From Nectonema munidae (lineage: Eukaryota; Nematomorpha; Nectonematoida; Nectonematidae), in contig JAUIRK010000964.1 in NCBI GenBank assembly GCA_030549495.1, forward strand, positions 558,001 through 622,000: 64,000 bases of DNA, written 5' to 3'. Below the pieces are notes generated by a model, which was not told the DNA's origin, did not search any database, and saw nothing but the letters and a program-made list of their open reading frames with translations. The first letter of the stretch is position 1. The number at the start of each line of letters is the position of its first letter. The translations under genes and the position numbers were made by a program. This document shows, piece after piece, positions 12,006 through 26,259 of the stretch.

Positions 12006-13769
12006 TATCAATTTATAGAAAGGAAAATTAATAAATAATCTTGATTTATTAAAAAATTAAAAACATCGATTTGAAATAGTAAAAAACAAATTATTTAACT
12101 TTCTTAAGAAGAATAAATAAGCCCATCAGCCATAACTTGAATTCGATATATTGAGAATGTAAAATGTTTTTAATCCAAATGAAATTTTTTGATTAGTTAA
12201 AATAAGTACATTATATACGTATATACAAAATACACAAATATATATGAAAATTTTTTAAATCAAAAGATTTATGACAAAATAAAGTTAATATTGTTAATTA
12301 CAATGATAAGAGGAATCTAAAAATGTATAAAACGTGTATATTTGCTGAATATATTTGAAATCATAATTTTAAGCCCGCTGAAAAATTTAAAAATAAAAAA
12401 AATTATATTTAAAAGCGTATTCTGATAGAGTTTAATACCCTCATTCCAAAAATGTAATCTGTTTGAAGTAAATCGAATGACTTTTTAGTTTTTCCGATGT
12501 CAAAATGGATTTTTTTCATTTTATCAAGTTTATAAAAAAAGTATTTAAAGAAAATTAATTTAAAATATTTATACATTTTCGTAATCAGTATAAAATTTCC
12601 ATTAAAATGGGATATTAAAATCAAAATTTGATGAGTTTGAAATTTTTCGAAAATTTTGTAAAAAGCCCAAAAAAAATTAAGAAAATAAAATTTACTTTTT
12701 CAAATTTTTTCACCGTAGTGTGTTTAAATATCAGGTGTATTTTATGAATATGCTAAAAAAAATTGAAAAAAAATATTTAATTCTTCATTTTACACGCTAA
12801 AATATAGTGAAAATGGCAAAATTGTGCATATTGTTTAATTAGGCTTATAAAAATTTTTTTTAAATTTTTTGAAAGCCAAAAATTATTGAAAAATGTGGGT
12901 AAAAGGATGCTCTTTAAGATTTTTGCAATTTTTTAAAAAAATGAAAAAAAATATTTTCCAATTTTTTTACCGCAGTATGATTATAATAGGTTTATTTTAT
13001 GAATATGGAAAAAAATGGAAAAAAATATTTAATTTTTTATTTTACACGCCAAAATATAGTTGAAAATAGTAAAAGGGTGCATATTGTTCAAGGGCTTATA
13101 AAATTTTTTTTGAATTAAAATTTCTCGCATAAAGTTTTCGGTAAAAGTTTAAAATTTGAAAATATTGACACAAATTTTTTTTAAAAATTATTAAAATCAA
13201 AAAAATATATGAAAAATAAATATTTTTCAAAATTTTAAAATTCTAAAATAAAATATAAGCAATTTTGAATAAGATAATGTAAAAATTAGAAAAAAATCAT
13301 TTTATTTTGGTGTAAAATTTTTGAATCAAAAATGTCAACTTTATGAAATTTCAAACCTTTTTTATAAAAAAATTTAATTTTTTTTTTCGAATTTTTTTTA
13401 ACAAAATCATTTATTTATAAAAGTACTTTAACTCACTTGAAATTTTTTTCAAAATTATTGAAACATCTCGCTGGAATTGAAAAAGTGAGAAAATTTAGAG
13501 TTCAGGTGCAGGTCAATGAACTCCCTCTCAGGTCATTTCACTTACGCCACGTGATAGCGCTACAGAAATAAGGCAGGTTAACATTTTATAGCTTGCAAAA
13601 ATCTTTTTTAATCTAATAGTAATTTGATTGTGAATGGAAAAAGTAAAAGAAAATCGGTTCACAAAATCGTGAAATATATGTACCTACCTATATATATGAT
13701 TCGTTTGAAATGATTATATATTAGAAGAAGAAGAAGATTATTATGGTAGGTACAATTACTGTAGTGGTA
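12006..13769. repeat. AT-rich tract with a degenerate tandem duplication
   Basis: Two related copies, about 12705-12870 and 12955-13115. Each runs 'ACCG.AGT...TATTTTATGAATATG', a purine-rich stretch, 'TTTTACACGC.AAAATATAG', 'GTGCATATTGTT', then 'GGCTTATAAAA'. The period is about 250 bp and the similarity is clear by eye but interrupted. The rest of the tract is A/T runs with no coding signal. Confidence 0.5.
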
Positions 13770-14292
13770 CACAGGATCGAATGAAATACTGATTTTTGAA
13801 ATCTCAATACAAATATAAATACATCAAATTTGTATTCAGATAGAATTGAAATACAAATACACTTGCATTTGATCCAAGCTTGACACACATATCCCCATAT
13901 GGTTTATAAAATACTCAGAATATATAATTGGAAAAAATAGTGTATGAAGAAGAGCATTTTCATAATATCGAAGAACAAAGTAAAAAACCAAATAAGTTTT
14001 TGAAAGAATGAAACATTATAGTATATTATATTTCAAATTGTAAATGTTATTGATATAATCATTTTAATTCATTTGATTTACACACCGTTTATAGCTGAGT
14101 TTCACTTATACATATGGTCTTCCCTTTCCATTCAAGATGTGAAAATTTAGATTAGTAAAACTTTTCAAGATTTATAAATTCAAATATAAAATATTTTATT
14201 GTGAATATGAAAATACAATTAAAAATTCAAATAAATGAAATTACATTTAAACACAATTGAAATACACAACATTTGGATATGATCCAACCGTC
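13770..14292. mobile_element. hAT-like subterminal remnants
   Basis: Short ends of the type 'GGATCGAATGAAATAC' (13774) and 'GCATTTGATCCAAGCTTG' (13865-13882), with repeated ATACAAATA units between. A similar end, 'GGATATGATCCAACCG', lies at about 14275. Ends rich in ATACAAATAC next to GATCCAA or GATTCAA are seen in hAT elements, and the hAT end at 42229 has them too. Boundaries are not certain. Confidence 0.3.
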
Positions 14293-14372
14293 GTGATATA
14301 TTCATTCATTTATAAACCGCTCTTCTACAATTCGCGTTGCAAATAAGTAAAAGTAGTGACTACTGACTAGTG

Positions 14373-14580
14373 CAGCGTTATTCAAACTCTCGGTCCCGAC
14401 CCTTCAGTGGGTCGCGTGAAAAATTTTCACGAACATTTTTGATAAAATTCAAAAAATTCCTCAATTTACATGTTAATCTCATCTATTCTAAAAATATAGA
14501 TTCTAGATATTCACGAACGTTTTTGTGTGTAGTAACAAACCTGTATATTTTAGGTGTAAGCAGGTATAAAAAATGATAGA
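14373..14580 (+). mobile_element. hAT-like left terminus (solo end)
   Basis: Starts CAGCGTTATTCAAACTCTCG and continues into CCCGACCC....GGGTCGCG, the usual head of ZBED-type hAT elements (CAG.GTT.TTCAAACT...GGTCGC). No matching right end or transposase was found nearby, so this is a truncated remnant. Confidence 0.4.
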
Positions 14581-16308
14581 TAGTCAAATTTGCCTATATC
14601 AACACTCTACCAATTTAGGGAGTAGTTTAACGATTTTTAAGTGTTCCTACCGCTTTGACTTACAAATTCTACCGCTTTTTGTTAGTGCCTTGTTTACAGT
14701 TTTGTAGTATCACTGACGTACAGTGATCATAAAATGTTAATTTCCTACAAATCACACTTCTACTTAAAAGCTACTATTTTTATTTCGAACAAGTCCAAAT
14801 TAGTTGCCTATTCATCATGTTTTGAATGCACTGACTGTTCAATTTGTAATAATATTCTTTCTCATCTTATATATCTCTGTTATTATTTTATTTTCAGTGT
14901 ATCTACCAATTTTAACCTCCTTGCCAACTATAGTGCTGGTAATGGCGATGGGCTTCTGGTATAAATACAAGAGTGCTTGTTAATTCTGAATCATTTATCT
15001 GATAAAAATAAAACGAGTTCTGGCACATGGAAAATAAGATTACCAGTTTAACAAAATCATTAAAACCGATATTTACAGCCGAGATTAAAAACGATTTTAT
15101 AATAATCACTTTTGTATAATCCACTTCACACCATAATAATTAATACGGGCAAAGGGGATAGATATAGGATTATTGGAAATTGCCAGAGTACAACACACGT
15201 ATAATTAGGTCACCTTGTATTACACGTGAGATTTTGAGTAGCATGCAAATAATACCTGTTGACATAAACTGCACCATAGAAGAGACATTGAACTTGTAAG
15301 CCGATAGGGAAGTATCAAATAGTGGCTGTGGGCAAATAACCTCTGTCTATTGGTAGTGTAAAATATGTTTGCTTAGATTTATGTACTAGTATATCTCTCT
15401 TTTTAAAAGATGGCGAAATTCTGCTTAAATTTCTTATTTTGTGCAAATGAGTCAATTTTATTCGGGCATTTTAGTGTTGCAAGTTGTAGACTCTTCTTTC
15501 TTTATAAGAAAGTGATTTATAAGCATTATAATGCGAAAATCCTTTTTATTGTTCCTGCTTCCTCATTCATTTTTTCACTTTGCTCCCATCAATAAGAAGA
15601 GCTGATCATTTGCAAGAAGCTCGTTTCATGAAGGAGTCGTTTGTTTCATTTGTCGAAACAGAATGCACACAAATTATACACACGCATACCTGCTTATTAC
15701 GACTGTCTTATGTGCAGTGCTGCTGCTTTGCAATACCTGCGCTTATAATTATAATTAGCCATTTTGCATCCTTATTCCTTCACTTCTTTGTATTCAATTG
15801 AAGCGCTGCAGCAAACAAAGCAAAGGCACTCGCTTGCACCTTCCAACCTCTAAAGTTTATGCCTTCTACACCTTCTCATTGCGAAGTCTCTTTACCCCAT
15901 CCCTGCTTTTTTCATTCTGCATACATATCATATCGTGTATGCATGATATGCTGAAATGAAATTATAGTAATTATAATCACCAAATGTTTTACTTTCAAGT
16001 CTCTTTTATTCATCCATTCTTGATTCAAGATGCACATTTCAAGCCTCCTTCTCATAGACCAGTAGCCCCCCCCCCTTAATTTTGCAGCCGGCATAGCAGA
16101 GTTGCAGAAAAAATAGACTAGCAATATGATATCAAAACTGTCCGGGAAATTATTATTGACCTGTTAATTGTACTGTACATATGTTGTAAAGTAGTTTTGT
16201 ATCTATGATCTGCTCTTAAATTTTGTCTACACACCATGTGTCTACAAACGCCCATATCTACCTTTGAGTATATCCATCCATGTATACCATTTTTGTTTTG
16301 TTGCGGCC
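14581..16308. other. Intergenic sequence, no gene supported
   Basis: Open frames at 14734-14964, 14912-15124, 15410-15801 and 15912-16124 lack recognisable domains. The stretch 15590-15900 is GC-richer than its surroundings and could hide an exon, but no splice-bounded frame was convincing. There is a run of C at about 16065-16075. Confidence 0.4.
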
Positions 16309-16316
16309 CTCTAGTG

Positions 16317-17184
16317 CAGTGGTCCTTAACCTTTAGGATCTGTTTACAATTATGAAAAAATTATGAATATTATGAAAAAAATTTTATGATCCCTATAAAA
16401 TTCTTTTTGATTCAGCCGTTTAAGGTTAAAAACAAGAAAATTTACATGTTATATTTTATAATACAAACACTTGTTAAATAAAAGTTTAATTGAAAAAATT
16501 TATTTAAATTAATATAATCTAACAAATTCAGTATAATTTAATACGAAGGCTGGTATTGTTTGTCAGACAAAAGTTTTTCAAAACATGGTGTAATGCTCGA
16601 CAGACAGCATCTCGTATCTGAATCAATTGTAATCTTATTACGTGCACTTGTTTTTAAAGACATCATTCACAAAATCCAGTCTCGCAACGATAAGTTGAAG
16701 GTGACTGTATCAAAAAAATCATAGCACGTTTGGAAAAAATAGGATAAACGTTTTTAATTAAGCCCAGAATGATGGAAGTGCTTGCTCGGAAAAATCGAGT
16801 TTTAATTGACTGTCTTCTCTTATTTGAAGAAAGTCCACTTTGGCAGCAGCATCAGAGTCATCAATGCTACTTTCGCTCACTGAAAAAAGTCTGGTGATCC
16901 AAATGTCATTAGAACGGCTATTTAACTTCGGAAAATAGTTTTCAATTGCTTGATTGCAAGCAACATGTGTGAGATTTAAAATGATGTTTGATTTTAAGGG
17001 CAAAATTATTAATTGATTGCATCATACAATCAGCATTAATGAATACATTAAATAGAAATAGTTTTGCAACTGATGGAAAGACATTCATGAGGATCAACTT
17101 TTTGATACCAAATGTTTTTCATGACCCCTGTAAAAACTTCAAACGACCCCCAAAGGGGTCACGACCCCAGGTTAAGAACCACTG
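16317..17184 (-). mobile_element. Non-autonomous hAT element with 8-bp target duplication
   Basis: The termini are CAGTGGTCCTTAACCT (left) and, inverted from the right, CAGTGGTTCTTAACCT. The direct repeat CTCTAGTG lies exactly outside both ends (16309-16316 and 17185-17192). On the minus strand, 17003-16758 keeps part of a ZBED5/SCAND3-like hAT transposase, including 'IENYFPKLNSRSNDIW' and 'LKLDFSEQALPSFW'. At 868 bp it is a deletion derivative of an autonomous element several times longer. Boundaries are certain; the protein assignment rests on motif memory. Confidence 0.85.
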
Positions 17185-17224
17185 CTCTAGTGCAATGTTG
17201 GTTCTTAATGTGTTCCTTTGTTAA

Positions 17225-17400
17225 AAAATTTAGGCAGAGGCACGCCTATAAGATGGGGCAAGGCAACTGACTCCCTTCCCTTGCAATTAATTTTGTGCAT
17301 CTCCTGCTCCCTTAAGATATATAAATGTATACTGATTTCTTATAGTCCATCTCTTCTTAAAATCGGTTAGCGCCCTCTCCACCTCTTCCACTGCTTAGAG
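17225..17400 (-). repeat. Interspersed repeat, copy 2 (also at 2441-2660)
   Basis: Read in reverse, it matches the block at about 2530-2660 ('ATAAGAAA..GTATA.ATTTATAT..TTAAG..GGGAGCA'). The outer edge CAGAGGCACGCCTATAAG is hAT-like. No duplication of target sequence could be fixed. Confidence 0.4.
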
Positions 17401-18042
17401 TCTGGTGACAATGCAGGTTAGGGATCACATGAAGAAAAACCAGCCTAACGGCTTTCGCTCGTTTTCTCCATATGAATAACACGCTTTTCCTTGAACTATA
17501 TAAAATAACTAATGTTAGTCGCATACGTGCGTCGTAATGTAGTGAGCTGCTTTTTTATATTATTGCATTAAACTTGAAGACATAAAATGTAATTATTTGT
17601 GGCAAACCTCAATAAACTTTTGACGATCTGAATTTTAAAGACTAAATCGCACGCTTTCTTTTTCAATGCAATTTTATTTCTTTCAAGAAAGGATAACTAC
17701 AACACCCCTATTCAGTCATCAAATCTCCCTGAGTTTCGAACAAAAAAACAAGTGATCTTCATATTCTTATATAAAAAAAAAGATTTGTTACAATGATAAC
17801 AAAAAAATAATTCGCTTAGTCTTAAATTATGCATAGCCCAATATTCCTCTTCTCGGAGGACAAATATTTTGGGACAATCTTGTTCAAATTTCTGCCTACG
17901 CTACTGCCATTTGCATTGGCCTTTTGTCGCATTCTCTTAAATCTATATATCTTTATTTTTACTGAAAAATGAACTAGATTTGCAAAATATTAAAGAAATA
18001 ATTACATGTATGTTTTCAAGTATGTTTCAAGTTTTCAAGAGG
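17401..18042. other. Spacer before the GATA array
   Basis: No gene or repeat boundary seen; AT-rich with scattered short open frames only. Confidence 0.4.
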
Positions 18043-19434
<1,392 letters not shown>

Positions 19435-21040
19435 ATAAAATCATAAATAAGTTAGTAAGGTAGATTGATGAGGATCGCTAAAAATATTATCAATAATTGA
19501 AAACGATCTTACTCATATTTATGAAGATGAGATGCACTTCTTCAAAACACAAAATCCCTTTTTTCAGTGGAAGCAAGGCGCGTCTTTCAAGCTACAAGAG
19601 CGCATTTGAAGTAACTGCTTCATAGTTCTGTGTATTCATGCTTTCACGCGCATCTGACCTAATTCTGCGTGCTGCTGCAAAGGTGGTGAGCACACGAAAA
19701 CTTCCTGACGACTCTCTTCTCCCTTCTTCTCATTTGTTGAGCAGAATTAATACGCGTTTTCTCTCCACTCATCCTAACTTTTACTTTATTCTCAAATTAG
19801 CCAAGTATTTTGCAAGAGTGATTAATCACTACCATTATTTTAATTAAGTAAACAACGTTTTAACTGTCTTCTCCAAGCAGTCGTCTACTTTTTCTTTCAT
19901 TTCTTCAAATCAAATTTTGAAGAATTCACTAGGTAGACAACTAGTTGGTCTAGTAAATTGATGAACTTTACACTTGCCAATAAGTTTGTTAATTTTTTAG
20001 TTTACCAAACTCACCTACTTTTAAACTGAAATATCCAGATAGGTTTAAGCTTTACGAAACTTTACAAAAAAATGGAAAAAGAAAAAAATGTATATAAATC
20101 GCAGAGAAAAATAAAGAATTTATGAAGACAACATATTTAAGTAATGGCTTTTATAAATACACATCATAATTTATAGATAATTCTGAATATCTAAAGTAGA
20201 TATTAGAATTAGACTTAAAAAATGGATTCATTAGATGAATTGCTTAAAACTATTAATATCATATTTATTTATCAAATTCTTTAAATGATCAAAATAAGAG
20301 TAAAAGTAAAATATTAAAATAAATATGAAGATCTAGTCATTTTTATTGATATTGAATAGAGCGTATTTATGTGTAGATATAAAAGTATTTGCTCCACGTT
20401 TATTGAACTCATTGTTCGGCATCACATATGTCTATACTTCGATATAAGTATGAGAAGATAAAAAGTAGGTAAGGTATTATATTTTTAATAACACTTGCAT
20501 TCATACAAAAATTAACCCATGTTCTACCAAATAAAGCAGGCGGCTTTAGTGATTCCCTTTTTATTCCCAGGAAATAAGAGTTCTCTTTTGAAACATTGGT
20601 CTTAAATGTGTTTAGTAATGTCAAGCGATATTTATTCCTACAAATACAACACCCTTCCTTTGCACCAAAGAGAAATATCCTATATCAGAAGAAATAGAAT
20701 TCTTTTTTCTAAAATGCGAAAAATGTGCACTTGTTTGATAACGAGTCGTGGGTGCATATGAATGCATACAAGCAAATATGAGAGAAGTACATTATTCATG
20801 GTTGCAAGATGTTTTGAAAAACGGCCTTCTAGTAGAAAAAAAAGATCGGGTCATAAGTATGCAAGAATTCCTTTAGAGTATTCTTCGTAAGATGGAGAAA
20901 TCTACTACTGAATTTGAGAATATATCAGAGCTGATGTAATTTGTAGATTATGATATTATAGTGAATTTACCACCCTTTTTCTACTACCTCAAAAAGTATT
21001 TTCATTAATTGAAATAGTAAAATCTACTAAGCAAATAAAT
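19435..21040. other. Intergenic sequence, no gene supported
   Basis: The block 19560-19760 is GC-richer. On the plus strand it starts a frame (MLSRASDLILRAAAK, then GTGGTGAGC) that could be a first exon, but nothing downstream continues it. The minus frame at 20409-20624 is unrecognised. No repeat boundary seen. Confidence 0.35.
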
Positions 21041-21042
21041 AG

Positions 21043-21260
21043 AAGAAGAAGAAGAAAGATTTATTTATACAATTATTATAAAGAAAAAAAAGAACAGTTC
21101 GTGACATCAGTAAGACAAAATGTTTACAAATTTAAATAGAATAGACAATATATTTTTCATATAGATTTTTTTTTTTTTTTAAGGGAAATATTCAAAAAGG
21201 CTTTAAGGCCGCTGATATGAATAAAACCCATAGACATTTATAAAAGTGTACGTAATATTT
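21043..21260 (-). mobile_element. LINE 3' end, minus strand
   Basis: The minus strand at 21172-21230 reads GGGTTTTATTCATATCAGCGG, then GCCTTAAAGCCTTTTTGAA, then an A run. This is nearly the same as the 3' UTR of the LINE at 51630-51710 (plus). Beyond the A run the copy continues to ATAAATAAATCTTTCTTCTTC, a microsatellite-type tail ending near 21043. No reverse transcriptase remains, and the 5' limit (up to about 21600) is unclear. Confidence 0.65.
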
Positions 21261-22474
21261 GGTAATGAATGAGAACAAGGCTGCCACAATAGAAATAATC
21301 ATGAACGCAAGAGGATAAAGAAAAGTATCAAAAAGCATGACAAGAAACATGAAGAGAAAATTTGTATATATAATAAATATTTCTTTAACAAATTATGAAT
21401 ATAAACAAGAGTAAAAACAAATAATGGAATATGATAAGAAAACATATGTATTGTATATTATATAAGCTAAAAGACCATGAAATAAGAAATAAGTAATAAA
21501 ATACATAAAACAATTGGAAAAATAAAATACAAAACTTGTACAAGCTAAGAATTTAGTTGATATTTACACGCATAACATTCCGTAGAATGACAAATAAATT
21601 CATAATTTTTCATGAGAAGTTTTTTTATTCTATTTAAAAAAAACTTTTTTAAAGCAAATAAATAGCTAGTTTTACTACCTTCAAGGCTTCATTTGCAATC
21701 TTTTTGCTAGTTTTTTTGAACATATAGATAGTATTTAATTCATAATAATTAAAACTACCTGTATGAATAAATTTTAAAGTAATGTATGTATTTATTATAA
21801 TACACACCGTTAACGATTAGAATATGTGTATTAATAAACTCTACAATTTAACTCGAAATGTCATATATATTTTTCGTCAATATAAAATTTGGTGAATGTT
21901 CTCCAAAACGAAATCAAAAAAACAAAGAAATGAAATCTCCATCACTTTTTTATCTATCTATTTTTTTTTTATTTTTCTTAAATCAATTAATCAGCATAAT
22001 TAAGGATGCAAAGTGCTTGGCAAAGAAATGTTTCACTGGCTAATTTCATATAAATTGCTATCACACTTTCTACATTTCCTTGATACCAGAACTTGCATTA
22101 AGAATCAGCTGTGGAAGTTTGCATAGGCGATCGTCAGTTTTCGCCACAGATACTCGATTTGTGCAGCCTTTTATATCGACTCCAGGAACAACGCTACAAA
22201 ATTTCTCAAAAGCATCAAATTCATTTTTCAAACTTTCAATTGCTTCCTTCTAATGAGCCAAATTTTTCACGTTCACAAACTTTTATACAAAAGCCCTTCA
22301 CGTTTAAAATCGAAGGTACTCTAAAATATCGGCCATGACTTTAGACTCATTTTTCTGCGATAGAGCCTTGCAAAAGCTCACTAGAAAGCCTACTAACTAG
22401 AAAATATTTACTATACTAATGCTTTTTGTGACATGGCCACAAATTTTTATTTTAGAGACCAATATCTTACTCTA
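21261..22474. other. AT-rich spacer
   Basis: May include more of the LINE 3' UTR up to about 21600. Open frames at 21858-22043 and 22111-22338 are not recognised. Confidence 0.35.
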
Positions 22475-24263
22475 CAGCTCCTCGCGTCGGGAACCTTTTT
22501 GACTAAAAGAGCCAAAAAACACAGATTTTAAAATCTAATCCTCTGAGAGCCGTATATATTTTTATATAGTGAATACAACAAAATGGGAAAAGAAGACCCA
22601 CAATTTTAGAGTATACTAAGACTTAATTTATTTTATCGAAGTTATTTATTAATAAGGAAAGTACTTCTTACTATTAATGCGACTTCTGGTGCTGCATGGT
22701 CTTGCTGATGGCTTTGTAGTCTGGTTGATACGTGGTGAGGTTCAGCTTCATGCAGGCGTTTGTACTTCCATCTGTTAAACGTGACCGCAGGTTGATCATG
22801 ATGTTTTTCAGCTGTGAGAATGACTGCTCACATGCATATGTAGAGCCAAACATGGTCAATACGGCAAAACTCACACTCCACAGTGTTTACTATGTGACAC
22901 AAGCGCGTTCCAAGTTTTGGCAATCAGCTGGTCTGCGGGTTGATGTTTTTTCATGTCTGTCCATTTGTGTTTGCTTGTCAGCTCTGCTTGGATCCGTGCA
23001 AGTATTTCCAAATCTTTATTCAATGATTTGAACTTGTTCACCCACATATCTGTGTCCTTCAGGTCAGCAACTTCTATTTCAAAACCTTTGAAAAAAACAC
23101 CGGGGTGAAACTCAGATTGACTTTGTCCACATCACACTCGTGTGGATGAGTGATGAACTTAAAAAGACTAGCGTGCTCACGAAATTCTTCAAAGCATGCT
23201 TTGAATGACTAGAGGAGGTTAGATGTGAAGCCTGTTAGCGGAGTTATTTGCCATGCACGCGTCTTTAAATTCTCTTAGTTTTTCAAAGTGCAGTAAATGA
23301 CCTGTTTCAATATCCACTTTAAAGATTTCTAGTTTCTTTTCAAATGCAAAAACTGATTGTTGAAGGGATAACACTGTATTTCTAACGTCTTGCATTTTGA
23401 CATTGAGTTGGATGTCAAATTTCATGTCCACAAGATGAAAAAACTTGAGGAGCCACTCATTGTCCAATAGCTCGGATTGTTTGGCGTCTTTCATTCGAAG
23501 AAAAGATAAGGATTTAACTAAGGCAAACCACAAAATGTCTAAGCACCTTCCTTCTTGACAGCCAACGCTCATTGCTGTGCAAGACCAGTCCGGGATAATT
23601 ATTGCCAACTTCATCCCGCAATGCTTTAAACTGCGATCATTTAAAGCTCGGGCAACAATAAAGTTCAAAACCAAAAGATCAGCGACATCACCTTACCAAG
23701 CTGCTTTTTACATATTTGCGCACAAAGTGCCTCCTGATGTAGAATGCAATGAAAACTTAGGATGGGCATGTTCGCGGAAGCGCTACAAATCCTCTGTTTT
23801 CCCCACCATACACGGGTACCGTCAGTACACACAGAAATAAGTTTATCCATACGTACATTTTTTCTTTAGCGAACTCCATGAAAGACTTGAATAAATCCTC
23901 CCCTCTCGTTGTCCCTTTCTGTGGCAAAACGGCCAAAAAGGTGCTCACGCAGTGTGTCACCTGCAACGTAGCGTGCAATAATACTGAACTGGGATAAATC
24001 ACTCACATCTCTTGATTCATCCAAAGCAAGAGAAAAATATTTGGCTGCATTAATGTCCTTCACTTGTTCCTCCACTTGATTTGACATCATAATGGTACGA
24101 TAATTTTTGCTGACAGGCATTTCTTTTATTCTTTTGAGTATATTGTCTTTATCCGAGAAGTTGTCAAAAAGTTCATTGGCCACATCAAGCATGAATGTTT
24201 TGACATATTCGCCATCTGTAAATGGCTTTTCGTTCCCTAACGAACCAGCAAATTAAAAAAGCT
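22475..24263 (-). mobile_element. Degraded hAT element with GTF2IRD2/ZBED-type transposase
   Basis: A minus-strand transposase is spread over several frames. Conserved parts in order: 'KPFTDGEYVKTFMLDVA' (about 24240-24185), 'AAKYFSLALDESRDVSDLSQ' (about 24050-24000, catalytic-core D), 'LLDNEWLLKFFHLVDM' (23500-23430), and a hAT dimerisation tail 'TMFGSTYACEQSFSQLKNIM' (22860-22790). This is the hAT group from which vertebrate GTF2IRD2 transposase domains derive. The end at 22475, inward CAGCTCCTCGCGTCGGGAAC, fits a hAT terminus. The N-terminal zinc finger and left end are missing, so the copy is truncated at about 24263. At least four frame changes separate the pieces, so it is inactive. Transposases of this group cut and paste with 8-bp target duplications. 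Confidence 0.8.
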
Positions 24264-25013
24264 AGCCGAACTAAAGTCAATACGCGGAATTGCTGCTGAC
24301 TAGCTAACTTATAAATCTGAATTAGATCGTCTACCTTTTTATAAAAAGTAGAATATACAAAGTTGTAAGGATGAATATACCTCCTGAAAGGACTTCTAGA
24401 GTGACTATATAAAAGAGAAGCACCAAGTGTTATAACTTTTTGTCTTAATCATCCGTTAAAATTTAACATGCTTTTTAGCCCATTCATTTTATACCTTCAT
24501 ACTCATCTTCAAATAATTTTATAATGCTTTTTTTATTGGAGCATTTTTCAATTGATTTTTTCCCCTTTATATATTTTTCAAATGAGATTTATATATTCTT
24601 CCCTTTTCCCAATAAATTTTTCCTACTGGGCATGATTGAAAGATCTTGATATCCAGAATATAAAGTATAAAAAGCAAAAATATAAAAAGTGGAAAACTCT
24701 TTTTTAGTCATTCATCAATTCGATTAAACTTCACAGATTTTTACACCGTACGTAAAACTGAGTTCCGAAATTGAAATAGAAAACATGCTTCATTTAGTAT
24801 AAAAAAATATTTTAAATTTGAAAGATATTTTTAGAAAGAATTTCATAAAAAAGTATCGCTTTTTATCAATAAAATTACAAGCGTTATGTTTTTGAAAGGG
24901 AATACAAATATAAATGTTCCTTTAGTGTATCTAATATATTTACAGCGTATATTCTGTAATATTGCTCAAAAAATGGAAAAGGCTTTCTCCCTCATGAAAT
25001 TTGAGTATTATTA
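24264..25013. other. Spacer with one diverged minisatellite unit
   Basis: The stretch 24735-24840 resembles the repeat unit at 26290-26790 (ACGTAAAACTGA...GAAATTGAAAT.....TATAAAAAAATATTTTAAATTTG). The rest is AT-rich with no gene. Confidence 0.35.
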
Positions 25014-26045
25014 GGAGTACTACACGGGTGAATCTTAGGACCTCTCCTGTTAAATTAATGACATATCTAAATGTACACCGAATGCTACCACTCTATTGTT
25101 TGCTAATGATCTAGGCATTATCTTCTCAAAAAAGCTGTTGACTGATTCCTACCTTAAAATATTTAACTATATCCTATCCTGCCTTTCAACAAATAACTTA
25201 AAAATTAATACATAAATTCATGTAGTTTGGTATTTTCTTATAGAAAGAAGATTGCAAAATTTGATTCACTTTAACTCCAAGTGAGGCTTCCCTAAGGAAC
25301 TACTTTCAATTTACTCGGTCTATCTCTCCTGGAACAAACATATCTCTAACATACACCGTAAAGTTGGATATACCATAAGTATTTCAAACATTTCAAAAAT
25401 ACATTTCCTACTAAAGAAAGCCTTGAGAATTGTTTTCAACATAGACTTTTTTCTCACATATCTCGATTTTTTCCAGCATAAACTTTTGAAGGCTAAAAAT
25501 ATATATAACTTGAGAGTAGCCATGATTGTCCATAAGTTATCCGACTGTCTTCAGAATTCTACATTTTAAGGCTTCCTTTTTACAAATTTAAAAAATTTAA
25601 GGAATTTTTGCATATAAGATCATAAATAGCCCTTTTTAGAAAATAACCTACACTTACACGGTTCTTTTTAGATGATTTAAATGTAAATTTATAAATTGTT
25701 ATGACATTCAATTAGAATGTAATCGAAAACTTTTTTGTTTGTAATAATTAATTTTTGTTATCCTCTATGCAATTTTATTCATGCATGCTTTATTTTTTAT
25801 TTACCTTTATGTGGTGACTTGATCAACATATCTCATAACTTTTATAAATCATCCGCGGGTTGTTATTGTATCCTTGAGCGGCCTTTCAGGCTTTGATGCG
25901 GACCTTCAAAGCCATCTTTACCTCCTTTCTCTTGCAACACTCTTTTTTTCTTGCTATATTTTATCATCCTTTATGTTTCATTTTCTACAAATTTACTTTG
26001 TAAAATTGATTTTGTTGATCGTTTGAAAATAAATTACTTGCTTAC
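25014..26045 (+). mobile_element. 5'-truncated, decayed LINE
   Basis: The plus strand starts in the reverse transcriptase palm: 'ILGPLL' (25031), a worn FADD box ('LLFANDLGIIFSKK', about 25100), then 'ILSCLSTNNLKIN'. The C-terminal part follows in broken frames up to about 25560. The 3' UTR has the family's GCGGCC...GGC stem at about 25877 and ends AAATAAATTACTTGCTTACT (26028-26047), a microsatellite-type tail instead of a poly-A. It belongs to the Jockey/CR1/L2-like group with microsatellite tails. It has many stops and frame changes and is inactive. Confidence 0.7.
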
Positions 26046-26259
26046 TACTTACTTAACTAAGTTATGAAATGTTATCGAATAAATTCAAAAATTTTATGTA
26101 AATACATAGTATTTTCTTTTTGTTTAATTGCATTTTAATTTTATAGTATAATAAACCTATACAATAATATATTTTAAAAGAAAATTCTAATTTATCTATA
26201 AAACCCATCTATAATGATGCAGGAAGGACGGAATCACTTATTGAAAAAACAAGAACTGA

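Noticed and set aside
19638-19847. Mitochondrial-targeted protein start (MLSRASDLILRAAAK)
   Set aside because: The first 15 residues look like a targeting peptide, but nothing homologous follows and no splice partner was found.
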